Under the pieces are notes generated by a model, which searched no databases, was not told the DNA's origin, and saw only the letters and a program-made list of their open reading frames with translations. Position numbers and translations under genes: made by a program. Below, in pieces: positions 39,190-46,784 of a DNA stretch of 64,000 nucleotides (position 1 is the stretch's first letter; the number at the start of each line of letters is the position of its first letter). The stretch spans positions 62,001 through 126,000 of the forward strand of contig PBIO01000031.1 of assembly GCA_002720865.1 (NCBI GenBank), in the 5' to 3' direction. The DNA is from Halobacteriovorax sp. (GTDB lineage Bacteria; Bdellovibrionota; Bacteriovoracia; Bacteriovoracales; Bacteriovoracaceae).

Positions 39190-39914
39190 TGTTTACCGGT
39201 CGAAAGGTGTACGTTTATTCAAAGGACCTGGATAGTATTGAACTTAAGAATTACGTTCGAACTTTTGAGAATCTAGGAATGGACTATTTAATTTATTGCA
39301 AAGTTGAGGACCTTCTCAATTCCTGTAAGAATGCAATTCCGGATTTAGTACTCTTTGAAATTGATCCTATGGTTGGGCCAATGCTTGAGAGTGAACTTTG
39401 CGAATTGCTTGAGTTAGATAAACTATTTAAAAAAGTAAATCTACCTTTTTTGATCTCACTCGGGTTCGAAAACTATTATTTTGAGCAGTTTTTAGAAAGG
39501 GAGAATATTTCCTATTTTTTAGTTTCCGAAATGTATAGCGAAGGTTTTATTCAATCTAACTTTATGTATCAGATAAGATCCTGTTTACGAAAATCTGTTA
39601 GATCTGGAGTTAAGGTCAGAATTCGTCCAGAAAACCAAAAACTACGTGTAAGCGTAGACGGAAGTATCTTAAAACTTGGGGAGATGGGATGCACTATTGT
39701 TTCTCCTTTTAAATTTGATGAATCAACTCAAATTTTTTTAGATTCTAATAAATTAAAGAAGCTAAAGATCTCCCTTACTGATTTGAAATCCTGCAGTAAT
39801 AGTCACTTTTTAAGTAAAGGGTCTTATTCTACAGATTTTTACTTTCGAGGATTAACTGAGCATTCAGCTAGCAAAATTAGAGGTGCAAGAAATAGATGGG
39901 GAGGTATGGTATGA
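39189..39914 (+). CDS. Degenerate receiver plus possible PilZ-like domain
   Basis: A 241-residue protein. The N-terminal 120 residues have a receiver-like fold pattern but lack the catalytic Asp context (YVYSKDLDSIEL; LVLFEIDPMVG), so they are probably not phosphorylated. The C-terminal part (VKVRIRPENQKLRVSVDGSI, then EMGCTIVSPFKF) is reminiscent of a PilZ-type beta-barrel, but the R-x-x-x-R motif is not clear, so c-di-GMP binding is only a possibility. Ribosome binding site GGAGGTGG; start overlaps the upstream stop. Its 3' end overlaps the next gene (ATGA). Confidence 0.5.
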   Translation: MFTGRKVYVYSKDLDSIELKNYVRTFENLGMDYLIYCKVEDLLNSCKNAIPDLVLFEIDPMVGPMLESELCELLELDKLFKKVNLPFLISLGFENYYFEQFLERENISYFLVSEMYSEGFIQSNFMYQIRSCLRKSVRSGVKVRIRPENQKLRVSVDGSILKLGEMGCTIVSPFKFDESTQIFLDSNKLKKLKISLTDLKSCSNSHFLSKGSYSTDFYFRGLTEHSASKIRGARNRWGGMV

Positions 39915-40597
39915 GAATACTAGGCGTTGACGATGATGAGGATTTTAACTTTGCTTTAAAGACGATTTTCCAAAAAGAAGAAAAGGAAATTGTGACCACC
40001 AATAAACAAAGTCGTTTTTTTGAAGTATTTGACAAAATGAACCCTGATATTTGTCTTGTAGATATTAATTTAGACACTGAAGGTGAAGGAAAAGAAATTG
40101 TCGAAAAGATACGTAGGAATAAAGAATTCCAACCGAAAATATTAGCCTTATCAAGGATAGATGAACAAGAGCTGGTTAATGAAATTATAATGTCCGGAGC
40201 AGATGATTTTGTTTCTAAGCCATTAGACGAGTTTTTATTAAATGAAAAAATTAGCCTTCATTATGGAGGCGAAGATAAAAACTTAAGAAATCTTTCTTTT
40301 TTGCCAAAAAATCAAAAGGACTGTGTCGTGCAAACAGATTTAAATTTACTTGAAGTTAATGAGAAGGGAGTTATCTTTATTTCAAAAAGCTATGTCTCTG
40401 TTAATTCTAAACTTCAGATCGCAGGAGAGTATCTTAAAAAATATGGAATTGAACAATGTGATGTTGTTATCTCCTGGATTAGAAAAGAAGGAGAGGAATT
40501 TTTAATCGGTGCTGAGTTTAGTTTTAATCATAAATATTTAAGCTCTAAGATCAAAGAGTCTCTTTTAAATGAACATCTTGAAAAATATAGGGCATAA
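39911..40597 (+). CDS. Response regulator with unrecognised C-terminal domain
   Basis: A 228-residue protein: receiver residues 1-118 (MRILGVDDDEDFN; CLVDINLDTEGEG; DDFVSKPLDE) and a C-terminal beta-rich domain of about 95 residues (VVQTDLNLLEVNEKGVIFIS) similar in outline to the PilZ-like region of the upstream protein. I start at ATG 39911 because GGGGAGGT lies just before it; an in-frame ATG at 39896 adds five residues. Likely output arm of the kinase cluster. Confidence 0.75.
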   Translation: MRILGVDDDEDFNFALKTIFQKEEKEIVTTNKQSRFFEVFDKMNPDICLVDINLDTEGEGKEIVEKIRRNKEFQPKILALSRIDEQELVNEIIMSGADDFVSKPLDEFLLNEKISLHYGGEDKNLRNLSFLPKNQKDCVVQTDLNLLEVNEKGVIFISKSYVSVNSKLQIAGEYLKKYGIEQCDVVISWIRKEGEEFLIGAEFSFNHKYLSSKIKESLLNEHLEKYRA

Positions 40598-40611
40598 CCA
40601 AAGGAGGAAGA

Positions 40612-40833
40612 ATGCTTGCTTACGATGAGTATATTTTTGAATCGAGGGAAGAAATTTTCGATTTTTATCAAAAACATGAAGATTTTTTGCGTTTGATTCC
40701 TAATCTCAAAAATCTAGAGAAGTCTCTCGAAAGTCAGGGGAAATCGCAAAATGAAATTGAAGAAACCTTGCTTCAAAAAGCTGATGAGGACTTTAGTAAA
40801 GTTTTTTATCTAGAGATTGGAACAGGGGATTAG
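40612..40833 (+). CDS. Small acidic protein, 73 residues
   Basis: A helical acidic protein with a strong ribosome binding site (AAAGGAGGAAG). Sequence is dominated by Glu, Asp and Lys (SREEIFDFYQKHEDFLRLIP). No motif recognised. It ends immediately before the convergent OmpR-family regulator, without a gap. It closes the signalling operon and could be an adaptor for the receivers; that is inference. Confidence 0.7.
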   Translation: MLAYDEYIFESREEIFDFYQKHEDFLRLIPNLKNLEKSLESQGKSQNEIEETLLQKADEDFSKVFYLEIGTGD

Positions 40834-41514
40834 CTATAGCTCAAAAAAATAGCCCACACCCCTTTTATTTTTTATGGCATCCGCGTGGGGACCAAGTTTT
40901 TTTCGGATTGAACCGATATGAATATCAATTGTTTTTAAAAGGCTGTCGCTTTCTGACTCCCAAATCCTTTCATAGATTTCACTCTGAGAAAAAATCTTGT
41001 TTGGATTATTAAAGAGTAAATTAAAGATTTTAAACTCCTTTAGGGTTAAGTTTATTTTTTGGTCTTCAGTGAAAATCTCAAATTTTTGTAGGTCTATTCT
41101 AAATGGCCCTTTTATTATACTCGAACCACTATCTTGGTTTAAAAGACTTAGATGCTTTTCAATTATTGACTTTAGGAGCTTCTTATTAAAGGGCTTTTTA
41201 ATATAATCCCTAATTCCTAGCTCATGAGTCCTAATTTCATCGTCAATTGTCCCTTCAGCAGTTATTAAGATGACGTTCTCTGGAAGCTTATGTTTTTCAT
41301 GCCTAATTTCTTCTAAGATATCGAGCCCTGATATTTCACCTAGGTCTAGATCTATAAGAATTAGCTCATGTGAGCTTTGAGAGATGGTCTTTTTCAGGGA
41401 ATCCATTTGAATTTCACAGACAAAATCAATTTGAATAAAAGGACCCAGATAAGTCTCCAAAATCGGGAGTAGGCTGGGGTCATCATCAATAACAAGTACT
41501 TTTGGTCCGTTCAA
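40834..41514 (-). CDS. OmpR-family response regulator
   Basis: A 226-residue regulator: receiver (VLVIDDDPSLLPILE; LILIDLDLGEISG; DYIKKPFNKKL) and winged-helix DNA-binding domain (LTLKEFKIFNLLFNN; IDIHIGSIRKKLG; KRGVGYFFEL). Start is TTG 41514 with an excellent ribosome binding site (GAGGTG). It should bind 11-bp direct repeats, and such a repeat lies in the divergent promoter (41587-41605). The cognate kinase is not adjacent. Confidence 0.9.
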   Translation of the reverse strand: MNGPKVLVIDDDPSLLPILETYLGPFIQIDFVCEIQMDSLKKTISQSSHELILIDLDLGEISGLDILEEIRHEKHKLPENVILITAEGTIDDEIRTHELGIRDYIKKPFNKKLLKSIIEKHLSLLNQDSGSSIIKGPFRIDLQKFEIFTEDQKINLTLKEFKIFNLLFNNPNKIFSQSEIYERIWESESDSLLKTIDIHIGSIRKKLGPHADAIKNKRGVGYFFEL

Positions 41515-41586
41515 TTTTCACCTCTACTACCTAATTATAATCGATTAAGTGAGAGTTCAAAGTAAATATATTTTTACTTAAATTTA

Positions 41587-41616
41587 GGAATACATAGGGA
41601 ATACAGCCAATATAAT
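41587..41616 (+). promoter_or_regulatory. Promoter with 11-bp direct repeat, OmpR-type site
   Basis: GGAATACA at 41587-41594 and again at 41598-41605 have an 11-bp step, and TATAAT (41611-41616) is a consensus -10 placed 6 bases later. The repeat occupies the -35 position, as in activator-dependent OmpR/PhoB promoters. The gene at 41650 would be controlled, probably by the divergent regulator at 40834. Confidence 0.55.
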
Positions 41617-41649
41617 GGATTTAGGACCTCTTAGAGATAGGTGATAGAA

Positions 41650-42057
41650 ATGCTAGACTTACAAGAAATCTCAAATTTAGACTTTAACTATAGAAAAGAG
41701 ATTCTAGTTCTTGATGATTGTATCGACACACTTGGAATTATAAAAAACTTTCTAACTGGTGCTCATAACCTAAAAGTCAGTTACTTTCTTGACGAAAAGG
41801 ACGCCATCTCCTCCTGTTCTTTTATCAAGCCAGACCTTGCGATCATTGATATGAATCTAAATAGAATGGACGGGATTAGGTTTTCTCTTTTGCTACAGCA
41901 AATCAACTCACAAAGTATTCCAATGATTTTCATTTCTCAAGATTTTGATAAAAAAATTGAGGTTGAAAACTTCTATGGTCATAACTCCACTTTCCTATGC
42001 AAACCACTTGATCAAGAGTTACTAAAGAGAACAATTGTCGATAAACTCCTCATCTGA
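41650..42057 (+). CDS. Stand-alone receiver domain protein
   Basis: A 135-residue receiver: ILVLDDCIDTLGIIK, phospho-acceptor Asp in LAIIDMNLNRMDG, and the Lys in FLCKPLDQE. Paralogue of the protein at 38707. I prefer ATG 41650 over GTG 41641 because AGGTG lies at the right distance before it. No output domain, so it probably acts in phosphotransfer or protein binding. Confidence 0.85.
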   Translation: MLDLQEISNLDFNYRKEILVLDDCIDTLGIIKNFLTGAHNLKVSYFLDEKDAISSCSFIKPDLAIIDMNLNRMDGIRFSLLLQQINSQSIPMIFISQDFDKKIEVENFYGHNSTFLCKPLDQELLKRTIVDKLLI

Positions 42058-42178
42058 TTAGTCATGACGAAGATATGCTCTTTTGGGGCATGTAATTGTT
42101 TCGAATTTAAGGTTAATTGAGGGGATAATTGCTAATTTTCTTAGGAATTAGCTATTTTTACTTCCTCAAGGAAAATCG

Positions 42179-43036
42179 ATGCAATCAGATTTAGGATCTG
42201 AAAATTCGAATACTTCGCTTAGAAATGAGTTTTATCCCCTTTATGTGGAGTTAAAAACTTACGTTGAAAGCTATAGTGGAGGACTGGCTTCCTTAGCTAA
42301 TAAAGTAAGTATTTCAAAGCCCACACTATGGCGCTGGGTGAATTTTAAAAATACCAAGGCCCCAAATCCTTACCATGTCCTCTCACTTATGAGGTATGTG
42401 ACTAAGAAAGAAAATATTGTTGATATCGCTAGCTCTTCAGATCAAGAAGTGGCCCGTTACCTAAAAGATTCATTTCCAGGAGATTTTCAGCGGGAAAACC
42501 CAGCCGAAATAAGAAGTGATGTAAATGAGCTGATGGAAGACTTTTATTGCTACCTAATTTATCTGGTCACAAACACGAAGAAGCTGATGAGCCGGGCCGA
42601 AGTTAAGAAGATCGTTGGAATCTACTCCTTAGAGCAGTTAGAGCTAAGTATAGAAGATGATGATTTAACGGATGACCTTCTTATACGCCTCGGGCATGTG
42701 GCCGATGTGAAGATAGATCGATTAATCACTGCAAGCATTTTAAAAGAGGAAGACGGTCATCTTAAGTCACTTTGCACAAATCCAAAGATAAAAATCTCTA
42801 CCACTAAAAAGCATCTTCCTAAGCTCTATAAGTTTTTTAAAGAAAAAAACATGCATACGGGAAGTAACCTTATGTATGCCTATCAAGAAAGTATTCCACG
42901 CGAAACGATAAAAAAGATCGTTAATATACAATATGAAGCCTTCATGGAATGTTACAAATTAATGGAAAGTGAGAAATGTGAGGGTGGTGAAATCTATCTC
43001 TTAACATCTTACTTTGATAGCTTGGAATACAATTAG
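42179..43036 (+). CDS. HTH regulator, TIGR02147/DUF4423-like
   Basis: A 285-residue protein with an N-terminal HTH (residues 35-65, LANKVSISKPTLWRWVNF) and a helical C-terminal region; overall layout as in the regulator at 51. It forms an operon with the secreted cysteine-rich protein (7 bases between stop and next ATG) and lies upstream of the palindrome array at 43658. It could therefore control one or both copies of that protein. Ribosome binding site AAGGA. Confidence 0.7.
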   Translation: MQSDLGSENSNTSLRNEFYPLYVELKTYVESYSGGLASLANKVSISKPTLWRWVNFKNTKAPNPYHVLSLMRYVTKKENIVDIASSSDQEVARYLKDSFPGDFQRENPAEIRSDVNELMEDFYCYLIYLVTNTKKLMSRAEVKKIVGIYSLEQLELSIEDDDLTDDLLIRLGHVADVKIDRLITASILKEEDGHLKSLCTNPKIKISTTKKHLPKLYKFFKEKNMHTGSNLMYAYQESIPRETIKKIVNIQYEAFMECYKLMESEKCEGGEIYLLTSYFDSLEYN

Positions 43037-43043
43037 GAACCTT

Positions 43044-43649
43044 ATGAAAACAGTTATAATCTCGCTCACTACTTTTTTCTTCGCATTACCTATGGCCTTT
43101 AGTGGTACTTTTCAAGGTGGGGGCGGAGGCATGGCCGTGGACACAAGTATGAATAGGCTTGGGGCAAATGAGCGCTTTGATTTTAGAACTGGTTTCTCTC
43201 CAGAGGGAACGGGGCTAGATAAGGTTTGCTATATAAATGATGAGACTCTTAAAGCAAAAATTAAAAAAGAAAAATGCGAAAGAATCTGGACCGTTGACTC
43301 TGATGATCGCGGAAATGTTTTTCCACAGGATTATGTCTTAACTGATAAAGAATGGCGGGCACAGGGCTCCTCTGGGCGATTTGGTTCTAAGTACACGCCT
43401 TCTTGTAAAAGCCTAAAGACGACAGAAATCATAAAGTCGATCCCAATGAAAAGAAAGGCCTGCCTAAAATGGGAGAGCTACTTTAATGAAGACGGTGATC
43501 GAAGGTCTAGATGCGCTAAAAGAGGTTATAAGAAGCTTCCACGCTCTCAAAGACTTGATACCTATTTAGACTTTGGCTCTTTTAGTGAAAGGCAAAACTC
43601 CGGCTCTGCTATGTTCACTATCCCAAGATGCCGCGAAGAATTTCACTAA
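43044..43649 (+). CDS. Secreted cysteine-rich protein, paralogue A
   Basis: A 201-residue exported protein of unknown family. Signal peptide to about residue 20 (ALPMAFSG), a Gly-rich segment, then a conserved block shared with the gene at 43873: CERIWTVDSDDRG, FPQDYVLTD, EWRAQGSSGRFGSKYTPSC, ACLKWESY, SQRLDTYLDFGS, RQNSGSAMFTIPRC. Six cysteines match the paralogue's, probably three disulfides. The high identity indicates a duplication. I use ATG 43044, which gives a clean signal peptide (AGGAACC before it); an upstream in-frame start at 43014 would add ten residues from the upstream gene's region. Confidence 0.75.
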   Translation: MKTVIISLTTFFFALPMAFSGTFQGGGGGMAVDTSMNRLGANERFDFRTGFSPEGTGLDKVCYINDETLKAKIKKEKCERIWTVDSDDRGNVFPQDYVLTDKEWRAQGSSGRFGSKYTPSCKSLKTTEIIKSIPMKRKACLKWESYFNEDGDRRSRCAKRGYKKLPRSQRLDTYLDFGSFSERQNSGSAMFTIPRCREEFH

Positions 43650-43657
43650 GCCAACTC

Positions 43658-43766
43658 CATTTCATGTGAAACTTTTTGCTCCTTAAAAAGTTTCACATGA
43701 AACAAAAAGAGTTATCAGCATATTTCACATGAAATTCAAAAAAACAAATTTGTTTCCTATGAAACA
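43658..43766. promoter_or_regulatory. Four parS-like palindromes with ~31-bp spacing
   Basis: TTTCATGTGAAA (43660-43671), TTTCACATGAAA (43691-43702), TTTCACATGAAA (43723-43734) and TTTCCTATGAAA (43753-43764). Extended to 16 bases, the second and fourth read AGTTTCACATGAAACA and TGTTTCCTATGAAACA. Centres are 31, 32 and 30 bp apart, about three helical turns. The sequence is close to the parS consensus TGTTTCACGTGAAACA. Confidence 0.8.
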
Positions 43767-43793
43767 GAAACTTAAGACTACTGGCTTTCTTGA

Positions 43794-43822
43794 TTGAGGT
43801 TTTGATTTTCCCTACCTATATG
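43794..43822 (+). promoter_or_regulatory. Sigma-70 promoter of paralogue B
   Basis: TTGAGG (43794-43799), 17-bp spacer, TATATG (43817-43822). It lies downstream of the palindrome array and 50 bases before ATG 43873. Confidence 0.55.
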
Positions 43823-43872
43823 AAGGGCATAAGAAAAACAAAACAACGAACAACACAAAAGGAGAGTTTGTT

Positions 43873-44421
43873 ATGAAAAAGTTAATTGTCTTAGTCGGAC
43901 TTATTTTAGCAGGAAATGTTTTCGCTCTTGGAGCAAATGAGAAGTATGACTTTAACACAGGTTTTCACCCAGTAGGAGCGAGACTCCAGAATGTTTGTTA
44001 CTTAGGTGAAGGTCAACTACGTGCCAAGGTTACAGTTGAAAACTGTGAGAGAATTTGGACTGTCGATTCTGATGACCGCGGAAGTGTTTTTCCAAGAGAC
44101 TACGTTCTAACTGACGAAGAGTGGAGAGCTCAAGGATCTCACGGTCGTTTTGGTGCCCATTATACTCCTTCTTGTAGAACTCTTACTTCAAGAGTTGTTA
44201 CAAAAGTTATCCCGATGGTAAGAAGCGCTTGTCTTAAGTGGGAATCTTACTGGCATAATGACGGAGACGGTGACGGCGATACTCGTAGATCAAGATGTGT
44301 AAAAAGAGGAACAAAGCCTCTTCCAAGAAGCCAACGTCTAGATACTTACCTTGATTTTGGTTCTTACTCAGAGAGACAAAACTCTGGTTCAGCTATGTAC
44401 ACAATTCCACGTTGTAAGTAG
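43873..44421 (+). CDS. Secreted cysteine-rich protein, paralogue B
   Basis: A 182-residue exported protein: signal peptide to about residue 18 (GNVFALGANE), then the same conserved blocks as the gene at 43044 (CERIWTVDSDDRG, FPRDYVLTD, EWRAQGSHGRFGAHYTPSC, SACLKWESY, LPRSQRLDTYLDFGS, RQNSGSAMYTIPRC). It lacks the Gly-rich N-terminal segment and has an Asp/Gly insertion (NDGDGDGDT). It has its own promoter, array and terminator; the ribosome binding site is AAAGGAGAG. No family recognised. Confidence 0.75.
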   Translation: MKKLIVLVGLILAGNVFALGANEKYDFNTGFHPVGARLQNVCYLGEGQLRAKVTVENCERIWTVDSDDRGSVFPRDYVLTDEEWRAQGSHGRFGAHYTPSCRTLTSRVVTKVIPMVRSACLKWESYWHNDGDGDGDTRRSRCVKRGTKPLPRSQRLDTYLDFGSYSERQNSGSAMYTIPRCK

Positions 44422-44430
44422 TTTTCACAT

Positions 44431-44460
44431 AAGGCCAGGCACTCGCTTGGCCTTTCTTTG
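44431..44460 (+). terminator. Rho-independent terminator
   Basis: AAGGCCAGGC (44431-44440) and GCTTGGCCTT (44445-44454) form a 10-bp stem with one G-U pair and a 4-base loop, followed by TCTTTG. It ends paralogue B. Confidence 0.8.
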
Positions 44461-44500
44461 ATCTTCTAAAAAATTTCTGAAAGAATCACTAATTTTAACC

Positions 44501-44506
44501 TATAAT
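44501..44506 (+). promoter_or_regulatory. Consensus -10 element upstream of the DUF3185 gene
   Basis: TATAAT lies 42 bases before ATG 44548. No good -35 is present at the usual distance, so the promoter is probable but not strong. Confidence 0.4.
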
Positions 44507-44547
44507 ATAAAAAACAATAACTTTTTAAAGAAGCTCTAAGGTAAGTT

Positions 44548-44745
44548 ATGGGAAAGAAACTTGTATTCGCATTAATGCTGGCAGCGGGACTCGGAGCCAT
44601 TTTTTATGGTTATAATGAATCCACTAGCATCACTTCAAGAGTCACCAAGGCAGTTGTGGGCTCCCACTCAAATGAAATCATGTTCTATTATATTGGCGGT
44701 GGAATCTTTGCTTTCTTAGGTCTTTTTGGCCTTGTTAGAAAGTAG
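44548..44745 (+). CDS. DUF3185 small membrane protein
   Basis: A 65-residue protein with two hydrophobic helices (LVFALMLAAGLGAIFYGYNE and MFYYIGGGIFAFLGLFGLV) separated by a short polar loop containing SITSRVTKAVVGSHSNE. This matches the DUF3185 pattern (helix, GYN, short loop ending in a small-residue helix, terminal G-L-x-R). Function unknown. Ribosome binding site AAGG. Confidence 0.8.
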   Translation: MGKKLVFALMLAAGLGAIFYGYNESTSITSRVTKAVVGSHSNEIMFYYIGGGIFAFLGLFGLVRK

Positions 44746-44746
44746 C

Positions 44747-45883
44747 TTATTCTAATAACGCAGAACACCCCAAAAGGTACGTGGAACCTTTTGAAGATTT
44801 GAAGCCGTATTCGTTGGTTCTGGTAGTGTCGGCAAAGCCCCAGAAATCCTTTCCTTTAATGATGGAGTTTGATTGGTTAAAGGCGTGCAAATAAAAAGAA
44901 TCATTTTTATTATCGCTAATTCTTAGCTCTTCATTTGGCTCAAGAGTTTTTGAAAGAGTTATCCAGTCATTTTCTTTTTTGTTTCTGTATTTAACGATAA
45001 GCGTGGTCTTTTGATCACAAAGATTTTTGAAAAGGGCCTCTTTATTTTTGTTATTGAATTGGTAATTATTTTGTAAGTATTCAATTCTTTTTAAGCGGTT
45101 TACCAAAACCATATTTTCTTTGTAAGACTTTGCTAACTGACAGCCATCAAGTGGGTTTTGTCCCATGCCTCGTCTGGCATTTGTAAGAATGCCTTCAACT
45201 TTTCCGGTTCTGATATTAAAGAGGGCGGAACCAGAATTATTTTTGAAAGCATCAGAGTCAACTCGAAGAAAGTTTTTATCTTTTGAAAGGATTCTTCCCC
45301 CCGGGGTGTAGGTAAAGCTTCTTCCGAGCGGGTAACCTAATATGGCCACGGGATCGCCTTTTTGACCTTGGTTTTTTATATCCATTTCTAGTGGGGTAAT
45401 ATTCGGAACTTTTCGATCAAGCTCCATAATGACATAGTCACCTTCACCGTCATGCTTAAAGTCTAGAATCTTTTTGCAATAAAAAACGTCTTTAGTTTTA
45501 AAAATATGTTTTCCAGCTTTGGCCGGAGCGAAATGATTAAAAAGCCAGGCATCGTCTTCGCAGCCACCGGCGCGGTAGTCTTTGCAGTGTCCGGCTGCTA
45601 CTAAAATATTTTCGGCGATTAAAAAACCTGAGCAGCCACCAAGAGTGGGCTCGTTAGCGAACTTTTCTCCAGGGCATTGATTTTGTAATTTGCCGCTTGG
45701 ATAACTGGCCAATTCGCTATCAAGTTTTAAATAACGTCTGCTTAGCTGAGTGGCCGTGGCCTTAGCTAAGGTGCTGGGATTTCTTTTTTCTAGCTCAGCA
45801 AAACTTAAGCGGTCATCCTCACCGGTAACAGCAGCTAGGCCTAGATGGGCAAAAGTAAAAAATAGAATTAGACTTTGAATCAC
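44747..45883 (-). CDS. Secreted trypsin/V8-like serine protease
   Basis: A 378-residue exported serine protease. Signal peptide to about residue 18 (AHLGLAAVTG). Triad: H in VAAGHCKD, D in GDYVIMELDRK and S in NNSGSALFNI (V8/glutamyl-endopeptidase style). A C-terminal domain of about 110 residues has no known motif. Start is GTG 45883 with no Shine-Dalgarno; an extended -10 lies at the position for a leaderless mRNA. The last 15 codons include a copy of a palindromic repeat (44772-44792), so the repeat has contributed C-terminal residues (KGSTYLL). Confidence 0.85.
   Translation of the reverse strand: MIQSLILFFTFAHLGLAAVTGEDDRLSFAELEKRNPSTLAKATATQLSRRYLKLDSELASYPSGKLQNQCPGEKFANEPTLGGCSGFLIAENILVAAGHCKDYRAGGCEDDAWLFNHFAPAKAGKHIFKTKDVFYCKKILDFKHDGEGDYVIMELDRKVPNITPLEMDIKNQGQKGDPVAILGYPLGRSFTYTPGGRILSKDKNFLRVDSDAFKNNSGSALFNIRTGKVEGILTNARRGMGQNPLDGCQLAKSYKENMVLVNRLKRIEYLQNNYQFNNKNKEALFKNLCDQKTTLIVKYRNKKENDWITLSKTLEPNEELRISDNKNDSFYLHAFNQSNSIIKGKDFWGFADTTRTNEYGFKSSKGSTYLLGCSALLE
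44772..44792. repeat. Dispersed palindromic repeat, copy 2
   Basis: AAAAGGTACGTGGAACCTTTT differs in 3 of 21 bases from the copy at 24482 (which has perfect 10-bp arms). The arms AAAAGGT/ACCTTTT are intact and the centre has diverged. Located inside the 3' end of the serine-protease gene. Flanking CACCCC-type bases are also shared. Confidence 0.6.
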
Positions 45884-45898
45884 AAAGGCAATTTACCA
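45884..45898 (-). promoter_or_regulatory. Extended -10 for a leaderless GTG start
   Basis: On the minus strand TGG-TAAATT, then GCCTTT (6 bases), then GTG 45883. The extended -10 is present, 4 of 6 hexamer bases match, and no Shine-Dalgarno exists. Confidence 0.4.
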
Positions 45899-45981
45899 TC
45901 TGACAAGAATTGAAGGGAAAATGAGGAGTTATTTCATCCTCATCTTCGTCATAGGAGTGTTTTAGGAAACCGTGACGGGCC

Positions 45982-46626
45982 TTAAAGGCAAGCCGCTTCA
46001 GAGCCTAGAAATAGCTTTTTACGCATGAATTCGTAGCTTTGAGGGCATTTTCTCTTTAGCTTCTTTGGATAGATAAGGTAGGCCGCAAAGACTTCAGCAA
46101 ACTCTTCATTGATTGATTTATGCTTTCTACCGGAGCTTGTTTGATACATATACTTACTAATTTTACAGCGCTTTTTTACTTGGGCCCGATACTTAGGATA
46201 AAGACCTAACTTATTGGCCACAAAATGCCCTAGTTCATGAACAAAGATCCCTTCTACGTTTGGAATTTTATAACCATTAGGACAAGTTCTCCCCATATGA
46301 ATTTGCCTTGGAATAAGCTGATGAGCTGGAAGACATCCTCCTGAGGAGTTATTACCTAAGGTCTTTTTAAAGAAAACTTTTAGACCGCTCATAATTCTTT
46401 TGGCCTGGGCATCGTTGGTCATTTTAGCAATGGTTTCTGCCGTATTGGCCACGACCTTAAGCTCAGATCTTTTAGTTCCACTTGTGGTTATTCCCATTTC
46501 TTTAATAAGAGATTTCGGACTTTTGGCCCGATCTAGGCATGATAACTTGCCCACTTCAGCGATCATATGTGGCTTTGTATAGGCAAGGGTAGGGATTAAT
46601 AAGATAAAACTTAAGATCTTCAGCAT
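45982..46626 (-). CDS. Secreted HExxH zinc peptidase-like protein
   Basis: A 214-residue exported protein with signal peptide (MLKILSFILLIPTLAYT) and gluzincin-like zinc site HELGH (H130, E131, H134) plus downstream NEEFAEVFAAYL (E174-E178), the third ligand of many such families. Six or more cysteines are present. I start at ATG 46626 because GAGG lies before it; the upstream in-frame start at 46650 would add a poor N-terminus. Family not identified; role as a protease is a prediction. Confidence 0.75.
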   Translation of the reverse strand: MLKILSFILLIPTLAYTKPHMIAEVGKLSCLDRAKSPKSLIKEMGITTSGTKRSELKVVANTAETIAKMTNDAQAKRIMSGLKVFFKKTLGNNSSGGCLPAHQLIPRQIHMGRTCPNGYKIPNVEGIFVHELGHFVANKLGLYPKYRAQVKKRCKISKYMYQTSSGRKHKSINEEFAEVFAAYLIYPKKLKRKCPQSYEFMRKKLFLGSEAACL

Positions 46627-46784
46627 GGGGAACCTCGATAAAACGTACAACTTGATAAACTCACCTAACCAGAAAAATGGATTTGGATCAAGAGGGTCTA
46701 TAAATATTCCTTATGTCAAAGATAGGTATAAGTGATTTTTGTTATTTCTGGTTTCCTGCTAAGTTAAGGCAACTGGAGATAAAT

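Noticed and set aside
45921-45965. 14-codon hydrophobic micro-frame (MRSYFILIFVIGVF)
   Set aside because: It has an AAGGGA site, but the length is too short to judge and no terminator, toxin or antisense partner is visible.
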